Shown here one piece after another: positions 37,115-46,933 of a stretch of DNA of 64,000 nucleotides. Source of the stretch: Flagellimonas oceani. Lineage in GTDB: Bacteria; Bacteroidota; Bacteroidia; Flavobacteriales; Flavobacteriaceae. The DNA is taken from assembly GCF_011068285.1 (NCBI RefSeq), contig NZ_CP049616.1:4174001-4238000 (forward strand), read 5' to 3'. Under the pieces are notes generated by a model, which made no database searches, was not told the DNA's origin, and saw only the letters and a list, made by a program, of their open reading frames with translations. The translations under genes and the position numbers were made by a program. How positions within the stretch are numbered: position 1 is the first letter of the stretch; every line of letters starts with the position of its first letter.

Positions 37115-40100
37115 ATGAAAGCTAAATTACATCTTGTTTTATCAATAACCATATTTTTTAGCTGCTTTTGCATATACGGACAGCAAGGTTATTGGAAAAC
37201 AGCCCCCGACCAGGGCAGTCTACAAAGCGCTTCTTTGGCCGATATTTCGCAAGCTACAAAAGTTTTGTCTTTGGATAGGAAGGCATTTTCTGAACAGATA
37301 AACTCTTTTTCCACCGCAAAATCGTTGGGCAAAGTGGTATACCTGCCCAATAGTGAAGGGACCATCGTTGCTTTCAATTTGAAGGAAACTTCGGTATTGC
37401 ATCCCGACTTGGCCAAAAAATATCCAAATATAAAATCCTACACAGGCGTAAGTTCCGATGGAAAATATAAAGTGAAGCTCAGTAGTTCTCACAAAGGCCT
37501 GCAAACCATGATCGTGGATCTACGGCATAACAAAACGGCCTTTATGGAACCTGTTTCCAATGCTCCGGACACATATGTGCTGTACAGCAAGGAAGATGGC
37601 CTTTCTTCCGATAAAAGATTTATCTGCGAAACTGGTAAGGGTATATTTGGTCTTGCAGGCAAAACTTCAGGGAACACGGCAAAAACCATAGTTCCACTAG
37701 TCGATGGCCAAGTTTTGCGAAAGTATAGGATTGCAGTCTCGGCGTCGGGAGAATACACCCAAGATATGGGCGGTACCGTTGCGGATGCCCTGGCGGGAAT
37801 AAATGCAACGCTAACACGCGTCAACGAAGTTTTTGAAACGGATTTGGGCGTCACTTTGGAGCTTATCCCCAACAACGATGAAATTATTTTTACCAATCCC
37901 AATACCGATCCTTACGGAAATAGTCTGAACTCGGAAGTACAGTCCGCCATTACCACGAGAATCGGTGAGGAAAACTACGATGTGGGCCATCTTTTTCACA
38001 AGGTAAACGAAGGGTTGGACAATGGAAATGCAGGATTCATCGCCTCGGTTTGTGTGGACAATAGAAAGGGGAGCGCTTTTTCCTCGGCCAATAATCCCCA
38101 GGGCGATGTATTTGATCTGGATTATGTGGCACATGAGTTGGGTCATCAGTTTGGTGCCAACCATACATGGTCCTTTGAGTCTGAAGGGACCGGGGTGCAA
38201 GCTGAGCCGGCAAGTGGTTCCACCATAATGGGATATGCAGGCATTGTCGAAGGAAACAATGTGGCACCCAGTGGTGATGATTATTTTCATTTTAACAGCA
38301 TTCTCCAGATTTCTTCGTACTTGGAAACGACCTCCTGTGGTCAAACCGAAGCTTTGTTGAATTCACCACCAGTATTGACACCGGTCGATGATTTTATAAT
38401 CCCAATGGGAACAGCTTTTGTTTTGGAGGGCAGTGCTACCGATCCCGATGTCGGCGATGTACTTACCTATACTTGGGAGCAGATAGATGACGGTCTGGTG
38501 ACAACGGCATCTTTTGGCCCTACTAATCCCAATGGGGCCAATTTTAGGTCGGTGCCCCCGACTACGGATTCAAAAAGATACTTCCCGAGATTGACCGAGG
38601 TGGCCAATGGGAATTTAATACAGACCGACCCAACTACGGGAAGTGCATGGGAAACCGTTTCCCAAATTGAAAGAAACCTTGGTTTTGCCTTTACCGTTAG
38701 GGACAATGCAGCAGGCGGAGGACAGGTGGTGTCCGATGTGCTCAATGTAAGGGTTGTAAAAGCGGCGGGCCCCTTTTCCGTGACATCCCAAACAGAGGGG
38801 CAAGTGTACCAAGCAGGCTCTGTCCAAGAAATCACATGGGATGTGGCCAATACGGACATAGCTCCCGTCAATGCCCAGCATGTCGATATAGTTCTCTCAT
38901 TGGACGGGGGGCTTACTTTTCCGGTAACACTTTTGGAGAATACCCTAAACGATGGTTCGGCGGAAATACTTCTGCCGGGAAACGTAACCAATGAGGGCAG
39001 GATTATGGTCAAGGCAAGTGATAATATCTTTTTTGCGGTCAATAGCGTCGACTTTGTTATAGAACAATCAGAAGTCGTACTGAATTTTGAATCTTTGGAA
39101 TATGAGGTGTGCCAACCCGATGATATTATAATACCATTTGTGTACGAGACCTATGGGGGATTCAATGAAAACTCCACATTTTCGGCGGATGTTCCAGCCG
39201 GGCTAACGGCCAACTTTTCACCATTGGATGCGAGTGCGGATGAAACCGCTGTAGAGCTGACGCTGTCCAACACCAATGGTGTGGCACCGGGCGTTTACGA
39301 TATTATGGTTACATCCACCTCTGCCTCGGTCACCAAAAATTTGGTACTTTCCCTTAAGGTACAAGATGGTACATTTTCAGATGTTACATTACTTTCGCCA
39401 TCAAACGGAGAAATCGGAATTTCTTTGGATACAGAATTTAGCTGGCAGGGAAACCCCCTGTACTCGATTTATGATGTTGAGGTGGCCACAGATGCTGGAT
39501 TTACCGAAATTGTCGAATCCGCATCTATTCCCTCTACAACTTTTAAAACCAATGGTCTTGAGGCCGAGACCGAATATTTTTGGCGGGTAAGGCCCAATAA
39601 TGGCTGCGGCTCGGGAACGTTCGGCGCTCCCTTCAGTTTTACCACTGCTCAGGTAAACTGCAAGAACAGGGAATCCAAAGATTTGCCCATTTCCATTTCG
39701 TCGTCGGGCACGCCAACAATTACCACGTCTGTTTTGTTCGTGGAAGATTTGCCCATATCCGATGTCAATGTCAATTTGGAACTGGACCACACCTATCTGG
39801 AAGATTTGATCGTTACACTTATCTCGCCCATGGGAACAAGAGTGGTGCTGGTATCGAACACCTGTGGGGAGTTAAAGAATATTAACGCGGTTTTTGACGA
39901 TGAAGGAGACCCGATAACGTGTACGGGCAACCCTGCCATCGCCGAAACCGTATCGCCAATTGGCTTTTTATCCTCGTTAAAGGGTGAATCCATTCAAGGA
40001 GAATGGGTTTTGGAAATACAGGATACCGCGGCAAGTGATGGGGGAAGTTTGATAGACTTTTCGCTGGATATTTGTATTGAGGGAAGCTACAGGCCCGATG

Positions 40101-40909
40101 AGGACGACGACGGTGTTTTTGATGATGGCGACGATCTTTGCCTTGGAACCCCCAAAGGAGTCGAGGTGGATACCAACGGATGTGCAGTTTATAGGTTTGC
40201 TTCCGACAATTTTGAAATAGAGATTGACAGCGAAACCTGCCGTAGCCAGGATGATGGTTCCATTACAATCCTTCCTGTAGATGCCTCCATAAATTATACC
40301 GCAATTTTAGATGGCCCAGATGGTGTAGAGTCCTTCGATTTTACCGAGTCACAAGTTTTTAGCGGTTTGTCCGCCGGAAACTACTCTATTTGTATTACCG
40401 GCACCAATGGGTTGGTAACCTATGAGGAGATATGTTTCAGCGCTGTGATCACTCAACCAGATGTGCTGGATATAGATGCATTGATAGATTCGGGCATCTT
40501 AAGTGTTGAATTGAGGGGCGCTTCGCTATACAATGTGGAACTTAACGGTTTGGTCACTCAAACTGATGCATCAAAAATAGAACTGGGACTTAAAGAGGGA
40601 GTCAATACGTTGCGCGTGTATTCCAACCTTCCGTGCCAAGGAGTAATGGAACAAACCCTATTTTATTCATCACGGCCCATCATTTCGCCCAATCCAGTGG
40701 ATGCGGTTACCTCGGTTTATATGGCAGGGTATGAAGGCGATGTTGCTATACGGATATTTACCTCAAATGGTAGATTGGTCAGAACCGAAAACCGAAAGGT
40801 TGTGGGAGATGATTTGCAGTTGGACCTATCAGGGCTCACCAAAGGGATGTATTATCTAGGTGTTGAAAAAGGCGGTACAAAAGAAATGTTCAAACTCATA
40901 AAAAGATGA
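37115..40909 (+). CDS. Secreted reprolysin-like metallopeptidase with P-domain and T9SS sorting domain
   Basis: A 1264-residue secreted zinc protease. After a signal peptide (about 1-22) and propeptide comes a metzincin catalytic domain with HELGHQFGANH at residues 340-350 and the Met-turn STIMGYAG about 27 residues later. An Ig/Fn3-like region follows, then a proprotein-convertase P-domain (CKNRESKDLPISISSSGTP, ending near DFSLDICIEG), a TSP3-like linker (DEDDDGVFDDGDD) and a type A T9SS domain (ISPNPVDA to FKLIKR). It likely acts outside the cell on proteins. Its stop overlaps the next gene's ATG by 4 bp. Confidence 0.92.
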   Translation: MKAKLHLVLSITIFFSCFCIYGQQGYWKTAPDQGSLQSASLADISQATKVLSLDRKAFSEQINSFSTAKSLGKVVYLPNSEGTIVAFNLKETSVLHPDLAKKYPNIKSYTGVSSDGKYKVKLSSSHKGLQTMIVDLRHNKTAFMEPVSNAPDTYVLYSKEDGLSSDKRFICETGKGIFGLAGKTSGNTAKTIVPLVDGQVLRKYRIAVSASGEYTQDMGGTVADALAGINATLTRVNEVFETDLGVTLELIPNNDEIIFTNPNTDPYGNSLNSEVQSAITTRIGEENYDVGHLFHKVNEGLDNGNAGFIASVCVDNRKGSAFSSANNPQGDVFDLDYVAHELGHQFGANHTWSFESEGTGVQAEPASGSTIMGYAGIVEGNNVAPSGDDYFHFNSILQISSYLETTSCGQTEALLNSPPVLTPVDDFIIPMGTAFVLEGSATDPDVGDVLTYTWEQIDDGLVTTASFGPTNPNGANFRSVPPTTDSKRYFPRLTEVANGNLIQTDPTTGSAWETVSQIERNLGFAFTVRDNAAGGGQVVSDVLNVRVVKAAGPFSVTSQTEGQVYQAGSVQEITWDVANTDIAPVNAQHVDIVLSLDGGLTFPVTLLENTLNDGSAEILLPGNVTNEGRIMVKASDNIFFAVNSVDFVIEQSEVVLNFESLEYEVCQPDDIIIPFVYETYGGFNENSTFSADVPAGLTANFSPLDASADETAVELTLSNTNGVAPGVYDIMVTSTSASVTKNLVLSLKVQDGTFSDVTLLSPSNGEIGISLDTEFSWQGNPLYSIYDVEVATDAGFTEIVESASIPSTTFKTNGLEAETEYFWRVRPNNGCGSGTFGAPFSFTTAQVNCKNRESKDLPISISSSGTPTITTSVLFVEDLPISDVNVNLELDHTYLEDLIVTLISPMGTRVVLVSNTCGELKNINAVFDDEGDPITCTGNPAIAETVSPIGFLSSLKGESIQGEWVLEIQDTAASDGGSLIDFSLDICIEGSYRPDEDDDGVFDDGDDLCLGTPKGVEVDTNGCAVYRFASDNFEIEIDSETCRSQDDGSITILPVDASINYTAILDGPDGVESFDFTESQVFSGLSAGNYSICITGTNGLVTYEEICFSAVITQPDVLDIDALIDSGILSVELRGASLYNVELNGLVTQTDASKIELGLKEGVNTLRVYSNLPCQGVMEQTLFYSSRPIISPNPVDAVTSVYMAGYEGDVAIRIFTSNGRLVRTENRKVVGDDLQLDLSGLTKGMYYLGVEKGGTKEMFKLIKR

Positions 40910-41592
40910 TTCGAAATATAATTTGGTTATCCATTTTGGTCCTGTTGGCGGGTTGTGGGGGAGATGATGGACCACCTCCGGCGCCTCAGGGGGCACAATT
41001 GGTGTTCCCAGAAGAAAATTCTGAGTGTACCACCGGAACGGAAATCAACCAAAACACTACGCAGATCACATTTAGGTGGATGGCTTCCAACAACACTGAC
41101 AGCTATACCCTTACCGTGGTTAATTTGGAGACCAATGTGCCGCAGAACATATCAACGGCATCTACTTCCGCCAGTTTGTCCATTTCCAAAGGAACGCCGT
41201 TTGCATGGTCGGTGACCTCGCGGAATTCAACATCCGATCAAGTGGCATCCAGTCCTACATGGTTGTTCTACAATGCAGGGGCGCAAACAACCTATGCGCC
41301 TTTTCCCGCACAACTGGAGCGTCCGGCATCTGGCGCGACCGTACAAAAAGACCTTGCGAACGAAGTGGTATTGGAATGGTCCGGCGCTGATGTGGATGGC
41401 GACATTGCCTCTTTTGAGGTGTTTTTCTCGGAGAGCAATCCGCCCATCACCTCTGTTGGCATTGCCAACGCAACGACTATGGCATTGCCTGTCGGGGTCG
41501 AGTCTGGAACCGTATATTATTGGAGGGTGGTCACCACCGATTCGGAAGGCAATACTTCAATCTCTTCGGTGTTCGATTTTAAAGTGCTCTAA
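40906..41592 (+). CDS. Lipoprotein with two fibronectin type III-like domains
   Basis: A 228-residue lipoprotein (lipobox LLAGC, Cys about residue 17) followed by two domains with Fn3-like features: FRWMASNNTDSYTLTVVN in the first and LEWSGADVDGDIASFEVFF then GTVYYWRVVTTDSEGNTS in the second. No enzyme motif is seen. It overlaps the metallopeptidase stop (ATGA), so it is translationally coupled and may bind or display the protease or its substrate; that is inference. Confidence 0.82.
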   Translation: MIRNIIWLSILVLLAGCGGDDGPPPAPQGAQLVFPEENSECTTGTEINQNTTQITFRWMASNNTDSYTLTVVNLETNVPQNISTASTSASLSISKGTPFAWSVTSRNSTSDQVASSPTWLFYNAGAQTTYAPFPAQLERPASGATVQKDLANEVVLEWSGADVDGDIASFEVFFSESNPPITSVGIANATTMALPVGVESGTVYYWRVVTTDSEGNTSISSVFDFKVL

Positions 41593-41593
41593 A

Positions 41594-42160
41594 CTATTTG
41601 CCATTGAATTGGTTCATGGTGTTTTTTGCACCAGCGAACACAAACGAACGGATAAGCTCGGTCGATAATTTTAAACGTTCCGGCATGGCTTTTTGTTGGT
41701 CATCATCCCATTTGCCCAAAACATAATCTACTTGTTGACCTTTTCCAAAATCGGAGCCTACACCAAACCTGAATCTATTGTAAGTGGTCGTCTGCAGGAC
41801 GTTCTGAATATCCTTAAGGCCATTGTGCCCGCCGTCGCTGCCTTTTCCTTTTAAACGTATGGTGCCAAAGGGCAGGTTAATGTCGTCGGTGATCACCAAA
41901 ATGTTGTCCAGACCAATATTCTCTTTGTCCATCCAATATTTTACCGCTTTGCCGCTCAAATTCATGTAGGTGGAAGGTTTTAGGCATACCACGCTCTTTC
42001 CTTTATGCTTAAATGTCGCTACGGCCCCAAGTTTGGCGCTTTCAAAAGTAAAATCCTCCTGTTCGGCCAAAAAGTCGAGGATTTTGAACCCAATGTTATG
42101 GCGTGTATCATCGTATTCGGTGCCTATGTTGCCTAGGCCAATGATCAAAAATTTTTTCAT
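41594..42160 (-). CDS. pth: Peptidyl-tRNA hydrolase
   Basis: A 188-residue enzyme that releases peptides from stalled peptidyl-tRNA. Motifs are LIIGLGNIGTEYDDTRHNIGF with the catalytic His, KPSTYMNLSGKAV, and KGKGSDGGHNGLKDI. The frame is open to 42223, but the ATG at 42160 starts the conserved core (MKKFLIIGLGN). An N-terminal extension of 21 residues cannot be excluded. It follows rplY and prs on the same strand. Confidence 0.94.
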   Translation of the reverse strand: MKKFLIIGLGNIGTEYDDTRHNIGFKILDFLAEQEDFTFESAKLGAVATFKHKGKSVVCLKPSTYMNLSGKAVKYWMDKENIGLDNILVITDDINLPFGTIRLKGKGSDGGHNGLKDIQNVLQTTTYNRFRFGVGSDFGKGQQVDYVLGKWDDDQQKAMPERLKLSTELIRSFVFAGAKNTMNQFNGK

Positions 42161-42251
42161 GGCGTCGTTTTCTTGCAGTAATTGATTTGGTTTGCCAAAA
42201 AGCTTATGGAAAAAGTTGGGCATCGGCTGTTAGGTATTTGCCCAAAAATAC

Positions 42252-42294
42252 AAAAGCATCCCAATTTTTACCATGGTAAAAAAGGGATGCTCTT
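42252..42294 (-). terminator. Hairpin terminator after rplY
   Basis: On the minus strand the outer stem AGCATCCC/GGGATGCT encloses TTTTTTACCATGGTAAAAAT, itself nearly palindromic, followed by TTTTG. The long hairpin begins 18 bp after the rplY stop and would separate rplY from pth. Confidence 0.65.
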
Positions 42295-42312
42295 GAAAAA
42301 ATCTTCAACGTG

Positions 42313-42951
42313 CTATTCCGCAGCCTCTGCTTCTGGAGCTTCACCACCTTCGGTAGCTTCTCCTTCCACTCCTTCTTCATCTTCGTCTTCAAGCTCTTCA
42401 TCAACAGAAGTCCTAGAAGCCTTAACCTGAACGATAGCTGTGCTATCTGGGTGAAGGAATGTGTAATCGTCGCTTAGGATGGATTCCACGGCAATGGTCT
42501 GACCGATTCTCAACTTGGAAATATCGATGGTGATAAAATCCGGAAGCAAATCGGGCAATGCGCGAATGGAAAGCTTTCTTTTTCTGAAAAGCAGACGTCC
42601 ACCGTTTCTAACACCGGGTGAGTTTCCTTCCAAACGTACTGGAATCCTCATGGTGATTGGCTTGTCTTCGAACAATTGATAGAAATCTATGTGAAGAATG
42701 TTGTCCGTGACAGGATGGAATTGAATATCCTGCATTACAGCGGCAAACTTTTCATCTTCCAATTCAATTACCACGGTGTGCGCATTTGGGGTGTACACCA
42801 AGTCTTTGAACGCGATTTCATCAGCTTCAAAATGCACTGGTTTATCCCCTCCGTAAAGCACGCAAGGGACCTTTCCAGCATTACGTAAGGCTTTGGTTGC
42901 AACCTTGCCCACGCTTTCTCTTTGGGATCCTTTGATTGTAATTGACTTCAT
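42313..42951 (-). CDS. rplY: 50S ribosomal protein L25/general stress protein Ctc
   Basis: A 212-residue L25 of the long CTC/TL5 type that binds 5S rRNA. It has the N-terminal L25 domain ([20 protein letters not shown]) and a C-terminal CTC domain ([20 protein letters not shown]). The last 35 residues are an acidic tail rich in Glu and Ala, common in Bacteroidota. It starts 20 bp after prs, a conserved pairing with pth downstream. Confidence 0.95.
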   Translation of the reverse strand: MKSITIKGSQRESVGKVATKALRNAGKVPCVLYGGDKPVHFEADEIAFKDLVYTPNAHTVVIELEDEKFAAVMQDIQFHPVTDNILHIDFYQLFEDKPITMRIPVRLEGNSPGVRNGGRLLFRKRKLSIRALPDLLPDFITIDISKLRIGQTIAVESILSDDYTFLHPDSTAIVQVKASRTSVDEELEDEDEEGVEGEATEGGEAPEAEAAE

Positions 42952-42971
42952 TGTTATATATTAAAATTGAT

Positions 42972-43913
42972 TTACATTAAAAATTTTGAAGATATCGATG
43001 TGTTGTGGTGAACCCTGTGCATAACATCTGCAAATAGGTCCGCACAGGACAATACCTTTATTTTTTCCTTATTGTGGTCTATCGGAATGGAATCGGTAAC
43101 GATCAATTCCGATAATTGTGATTTTTCTATTCTTTCGTATGCTTTGCCAGAAAGTAATCCGTGCGTGGTAACGGCCCGTACACTTTCGGCGCCTCTTTCC
43201 ATCATCAAATCGGCAGCTTTGGTCAGAGTGCCCGCCGTATCTACCATGTCGTCTACCAGTACCACATTTTTGCCCTGTACATCACCAATAAGTTCCATGT
43301 GTGAGATAACATTCGCCTTGGCCCGCTGTTTGTAGCAGATGACCACTTCGCACTCCAAAGCCTTGGAATAGGCGTAGGCTCTTTTGGAACCGCCCATATC
43401 TGGTGAGGCAATGCAGAGATTATCAAGATTAAGACCCTTTAGGTAGGGCAAAAATAATGTGGAAGCGAACAAATGGTCCACAGGTTTCTCAAAGAATCCT
43501 TGGATTTGGTCCGCGTGCAGGTCCATGGTAATGATCCTGGTGGCACCGGCGGTTTCCAACATTTTGGCCACTAATTTGGCGGCTATGGGAACGCGGGGCT
43601 TGTCCTTTCTATCTTGCCTGGCCCAGCCAAAGTAAGGCATAACCGCTGTAATGTGTCTTGCGGAAGCCCTTTTGGCTGCATCCAGCATCAACAACATTTC
43701 CATCAAATTTTCCGAACTTGGGTTTGTGGATCCAATGATAAAGATACGTGCGCCACGAATGGATTCCTCGAACGAAGGTTGAAACTCACCATCACTATAG
43801 CGTGAGAACTGGATTTTCCCCAATTCTGCACCATAGGAAGCAGCGATTTTCTTGCCCAGCTCAACACTTTGGGTACAAGCAAAAATTTTTGGTTCAGGAA
43901 CTTGATAGGCCAT
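42972..43913 (-). CDS. prs: Ribose-phosphate pyrophosphokinase (PRPP synthase)
   Basis: A 313-residue enzyme making PRPP from ribose-5-phosphate and ATP for nucleotide, His and Trp synthesis. Motifs are RYSDGEFQPSFEESIRG, the ATP/metal loop MDLHADQIQGFF and the PRPP loop VVLVDDMVDTAGTL. It probably heads a prs-rplY unit, divergent from tRNA-Leu. Confidence 0.96.
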   Translation of the reverse strand: MAYQVPEPKIFACTQSVELGKKIAASYGAELGKIQFSRYSDGEFQPSFEESIRGARIFIIGSTNPSSENLMEMLLMLDAAKRASARHITAVMPYFGWARQDRKDKPRVPIAAKLVAKMLETAGATRIITMDLHADQIQGFFEKPVDHLFASTLFLPYLKGLNLDNLCIASPDMGGSKRAYAYSKALECEVVICYKQRAKANVISHMELIGDVQGKNVVLVDDMVDTAGTLTKAADLMMERGAESVRAVTTHGLLSGKAYERIEKSQLSELIVTDSIPIDHNKEKIKVLSCADLFADVMHRVHHNTSISSKFLM

Positions 43914-44011
43914 TACAATCTCTTGTTAACTAGCGTTTTAAAGTACTTTTTTACAAGGAGGTGCAAATTTAAGAATTAAATTGGGTTGCTAAAGGATAAA
44001 TCGAAGTATTT

Positions 44012-44045
44012 TTTGGTGATAAATAAAAATATTTTTTTAGCTTTG
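44012..44045 (+). promoter_or_regulatory. Promoter of tRNA-Leu
   Basis: A -7 box TAGCTTTG at 44038-44045 matches TANNTTTG. TTTG at 44012-44015 could be the -33 box, though the 22-bp spacing is a little long. The mature tRNA begins at 44075. Confidence 0.45.
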
Positions 44046-44074
44046 CACTCGCATTTGAAAATGTGGTGCCAGAT

Positions 44075-44156
44075 GCCTTGGTGGCGGAATTGGTAGACGC
44101 GCTGGATTCAAAATCCAGTGTCTTCGGACGTGTGGGTTCGATTCCCACCCAAGGTA
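44075..44156 (+). tRNA. tRNA-Leu, anticodon CAA
   Basis: An 82-base tRNA. Acceptor arms GCCTTGG and CCAAGGT pair (with one G-U), the anticodon stem CTGGA/TCCAG holds loop TTCAAAA (anticodon CAA), the long variable arm TGTCTTCGGACG is leucine-type, and the T arm is GTGGG TTCGATT CCCAC. CCA is not encoded (CTA follows). Confidence 0.97.
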
Positions 44157-44160
44157 CTAA

Positions 44161-44199
44161 AAACCCCGACAATTTTATGATTGTCGGGGTTTTGTTTTT
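44161..44199 (+). terminator. Rho-independent terminator of tRNA-Leu
   Basis: A 12-bp perfect stem AAACCCCGACAA/TTGTCGGGGTTT with an 8-base loop is followed by TGTTTTTT. It starts 4 bases after the tRNA. Confidence 0.92.
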
Positions 44200-44341
44200 T
44201 ATTTTGAAGATAAAAGTCTTGGGAAATTATTTTATTGGTGTCCTTTTTATTCAATTATTTCTTGTTGACCAACAATACAGCGCCAATAAATTCAAGTGGT
44301 CTCGAAATCTTGGGAAGCACCTTGTTTTCTGTTTATTGATA

Positions 44342-44349
44342 TACTTTTG
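44342..44349 (+). promoter_or_regulatory. -7 box of the first Fur-family gene
   Basis: TACTTTTG matches TANNTTTG about 77 bp before the ATG at 44427. The rest of the 44200-44426 spacer has no recognisable gene. Confidence 0.4.
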
Positions 44350-44426
44350 TAAATTGAATAGCCAAGTGGAGACTATATTAAAAGTTAATGTGGTCGCCCT
44401 TGTAAAAAGTCCGATCAAGTAGGGTT

Positions 44427-44807
44427 ATGGGTGTAATTAGAAAGACAAAAAAGGTTGAGGCATTGCGACAAATGTTCGCTGAAACGGACAAGGCGATATC
44501 GGTGGTGACCTTGGTGGACACTTTAAAGGGAAGCATGAACAAGTCCACGGTGTATCGCATACTGGAAAGGTTGGAAGAAGATGGTATTGTTCACTCCTTT
44601 AACGATACGGATGGCCTAAAATGGTATGCAAGCTGCAAGGGCTGTTCCGAAAAGGAACATTCCGATGCGCATCCCCATTTTAAATGTACCCATTGTGGAA
44701 ACATGGAATGTTTGCCCGTGGATGTGCAAATACCCACGATTAGCGAGTATGCCATAGAATCATCGGAAATTATTTTGGTAGGTGAATGCGCAGACTGCCG
44801 GGCATAA
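44427..44807 (+). CDS. Fur-family metal-responsive regulator (first copy)
   Basis: A 126-residue Fur-family repressor. The winged helix includes the recognition segment NKSTVYRILERLEEDGIVH. The C-terminal domain has HPHFKCTHCGNMECL and a second Cys pair CADC at the end, the structural zinc site, with His-rich HSDAHPH as a likely sensory site. Fur, Zur and PerR cannot be told apart safely, but the metal-handling operon on the opposite strand suggests a Zur-like role. Its 3' end abuts a truncated DUF5916 pseudogene. Confidence 0.9.
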   Translation: MGVIRKTKKVEALRQMFAETDKAISVVTLVDTLKGSMNKSTVYRILERLEEDGIVHSFNDTDGLKWYASCKGCSEKEHSDAHPHFKCTHCGNMECLPVDVQIPTISEYAIESSEIILVGECADCRA

Positions 44808-45470
44808 CTTCAAAATCCTTACGGGCCATACGATAAAACGTAATGCCCCATTCCGTTGGTATTCCGTTCGTAGGCCTATCATAACGAATCGACTTGAAGG
44901 GTATGGCAAATTCCGCGTAGTACCCTGTATCCGTACGTTGTGTACGTACGCTCCATAGGGCATTCCAGTCCGAGTCCGTATTGGAATCATTGAAACTCTG
45001 CTGGTCCAGTTGATTTCCGTAGGGCGTAGTCTGAAACGAAATGGCATATTGTCTCGTATTCTGCGCATCTATCTGAATACCAAAAACGTCGTTTTCCCCA
45101 TTGTTGAAATCGCGGCGAAGATCTTGTATCCGAATGCCTTTCTTCCCAAGGGAATCCATACAAAAAACACCAAAGTACAGGTTTCGGTCATCGTACAGAA
45201 CCTTCACCGATGTAGGGTTTTTTATGTCCCCGCCCTCTGGGCCGGCTCTACCCTGAAAAAGTCTGAAACAACCTCAGCATTGTCCCAATCAGGTTCGCTC
45301 AGGTTGCCATCTATGGATATTTTTCCCTCGGTCCTAGTTGCAGATAGGACAATAGGGGTTTCCGGCGGTGGAAAATTGTTGTTTCCTTCTTGAGCGAACG
45401 TAGACCCAGTTGTAATTAAGGTCAAAATGAAAGGAAAAAGAACCTTTAGCGAACGTTTTGATGGTTTCAT
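44770..45470 (-). pseudogene. DUF5916/CBM9-like protein gene, frameshifted and truncated
   Basis: The remnant of a normally about 700-800-residue outer-membrane-type protein. Frame 1 (45470 to 45222) has a signal peptide and the CBM9-like start (KISIDGNLSEPDWDNAEVV, RVEPAQ), then stops. The match continues in another frame from about 45225 to 44800 (IKNPTSVKVLYDDRNLYFGV, ENDVFGIQIDAQNTRQYAIS, WGITFYRMARKDFEV). One missing base in the G-rich stretch near 45224-45233 explains the shift. After RMARKDFEV the homology ends abruptly at the 3' end of the Fur gene; the porin-like two thirds is gone. Confidence 0.82.
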
Positions 45471-45499
45471 GGTTGGTGGTTACGGTCAATCGGTTGGTT

Positions 45500-46912
45500 T
45501 TAAAAAGTATTCTCTACTTCTGCAGCTTCGAGCATGAGGTAGTGCAGGTCGGTATTCTTCACAAATGGCTTCAACAATTGACTTCCCGGTCCGTACATGG
45601 CCAGTTCCACGTAATCCGCCGAGTGCTGCATGCTTATCCAACTTACCGAATTGTGCTGTTTTTGGATTTCTGCCAAGGCACTAAAGGGCAAATGTTTTGG
45701 ATTGTACAGGCCATCTTCGGCATCAAGGGAACCATAATAGCTTAATAGGGTTGTAGCTTCCTCATCTGTCAATTCAAAACCGTTGGCATATTCGACGCGT
45801 TCCTTTACGCTGCCAACGGATGTTTCTTTGCCGATACCGTTCAAAATCCACTCGTTGGTATGCTTGTAGTTTTGTATGGAGTCAAATAGATTATTGGCAT
45901 ATTTCCCGTAGATGAGACCCGGGTTGGCATTTCCGTGGTCCGTAGTGATGATGATCAAGGTCTCCTCATCTTTTTCCGCAAAGTCCATCGCTACTTTGAC
46001 CGCCTCATCAAAGGCCACCTGATCGTACAGCAACCCGGCAACATCGTTTGCATGTGCGGCCCAGTCCACTTTGCCCCCCTCTACTTGGAGCACAAATCCG
46101 TTGGCACTGCCTTTTAGGTTTTCAATGGCCTTTTGGGTCATTTCGGCCAAACTGGGCGTGTTTTCCTCTAACTCGCCATTGTTTTCCCTGTCTTTGGCAT
46201 AGGGTAGGCCATTATTGTTAAAAACCCCCAGGATGGATTTCTGCTGTGGAGCCTTCAACATTTCATTCTTGGTTCGGGCCACGTAATAATCTTTGCCCTC
46301 AAAGGCGGCATACATATCCTTTCCATCCTTTCGCAGATCCGCCGAGAAGTATTCGTTGCCACCGCCCATTAGCACATCAAAACCATGTTCCAAATATTTT
46401 TCCGCAATGGATTCTTGGTCGTTCCTGGATTTTTGGTTGACACAGAAACCCGCTGGCGTGGCATGGGTAATGGGAACGGTGGTTACACAACCTGCCTTTT
46501 TGCCCACAGCCTTGAATTTTTGCCAAATGGGAAGGTGCGGCTCTCCATTGATCCCTATGTTCAGACCTCCATTTTTGATCCTGGAGCCTCCTCCCCAAGA
46601 GGAACTTGCCGCGGCAGAGTCAGTTATAATAGAACTTGCCGAAGCCATATCCATAAGGGCACGGGAAACTTTATTCTCTCGGTACAGGTTGAGCCAGTTG
46701 CTGCCCTTTCCTGTTTTTCTGGAAAGATAGAGGTCGGCCATGTTAAGGGTGCCCGTACTCATACCGTCGCTAACCAGCATAATAATGTTCTTGGCCTTTT
46801 TTCGCTTCCAGCTGGTTTCAAAATCGGAAGCCCTAAGAGACTCGAATGGTGTAAAAAGTGAGGCCCCGAGAGCTGATAATGTTCCGTTTCTGAAAAATTT
46901 TCTTCTGTTCAT
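45500..46912 (-). CDS. Alkaline phosphatase with Tat signal
   Basis: A 470-residue exported phosphomonoesterase of the PhoA superfamily, normally with two zinc ions and one magnesium. The twin-arginine signal is NRRKFFRNG (2-10). Metal ligand Asp49 lies in LVSDGMS, the nucleophile is Ser99 in TDSAAASS, and TTDHGNANPG carries further ligands. It is 21 bp downstream of the small secreted protein gene and so seems to be the last intact gene of the GTPase-ABC transporter operon. A zinc enzyme in that operon supports a zinc theme. Confidence 0.93.
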   Translation of the reverse strand: MNRRKFFRNGTLSALGASLFTPFESLRASDFETSWKRKKAKNIIMLVSDGMSTGTLNMADLYLSRKTGKGSNWLNLYRENKVSRALMDMASASSIITDSAAASSSWGGGSRIKNGGLNIGINGEPHLPIWQKFKAVGKKAGCVTTVPITHATPAGFCVNQKSRNDQESIAEKYLEHGFDVLMGGGNEYFSADLRKDGKDMYAAFEGKDYYVARTKNEMLKAPQQKSILGVFNNNGLPYAKDRENNGELEENTPSLAEMTQKAIENLKGSANGFVLQVEGGKVDWAAHANDVAGLLYDQVAFDEAVKVAMDFAEKDEETLIIITTDHGNANPGLIYGKYANNLFDSIQNYKHTNEWILNGIGKETSVGSVKERVEYANGFELTDEEATTLLSYYGSLDAEDGLYNPKHLPFSALAEIQKQHNSVSWISMQHSADYVELAMYGPGSQLLKPFVKNTDLHYLMLEAAEVENTF

Positions 46913-46933
46913 TCTTTATAGTGTTATTGTTTT

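Noticed and set aside
44063..44422. 119-codon plus-strand frame
   Set aside because: Runs through tRNA-Leu and its terminator, so it cannot be a normal gene.
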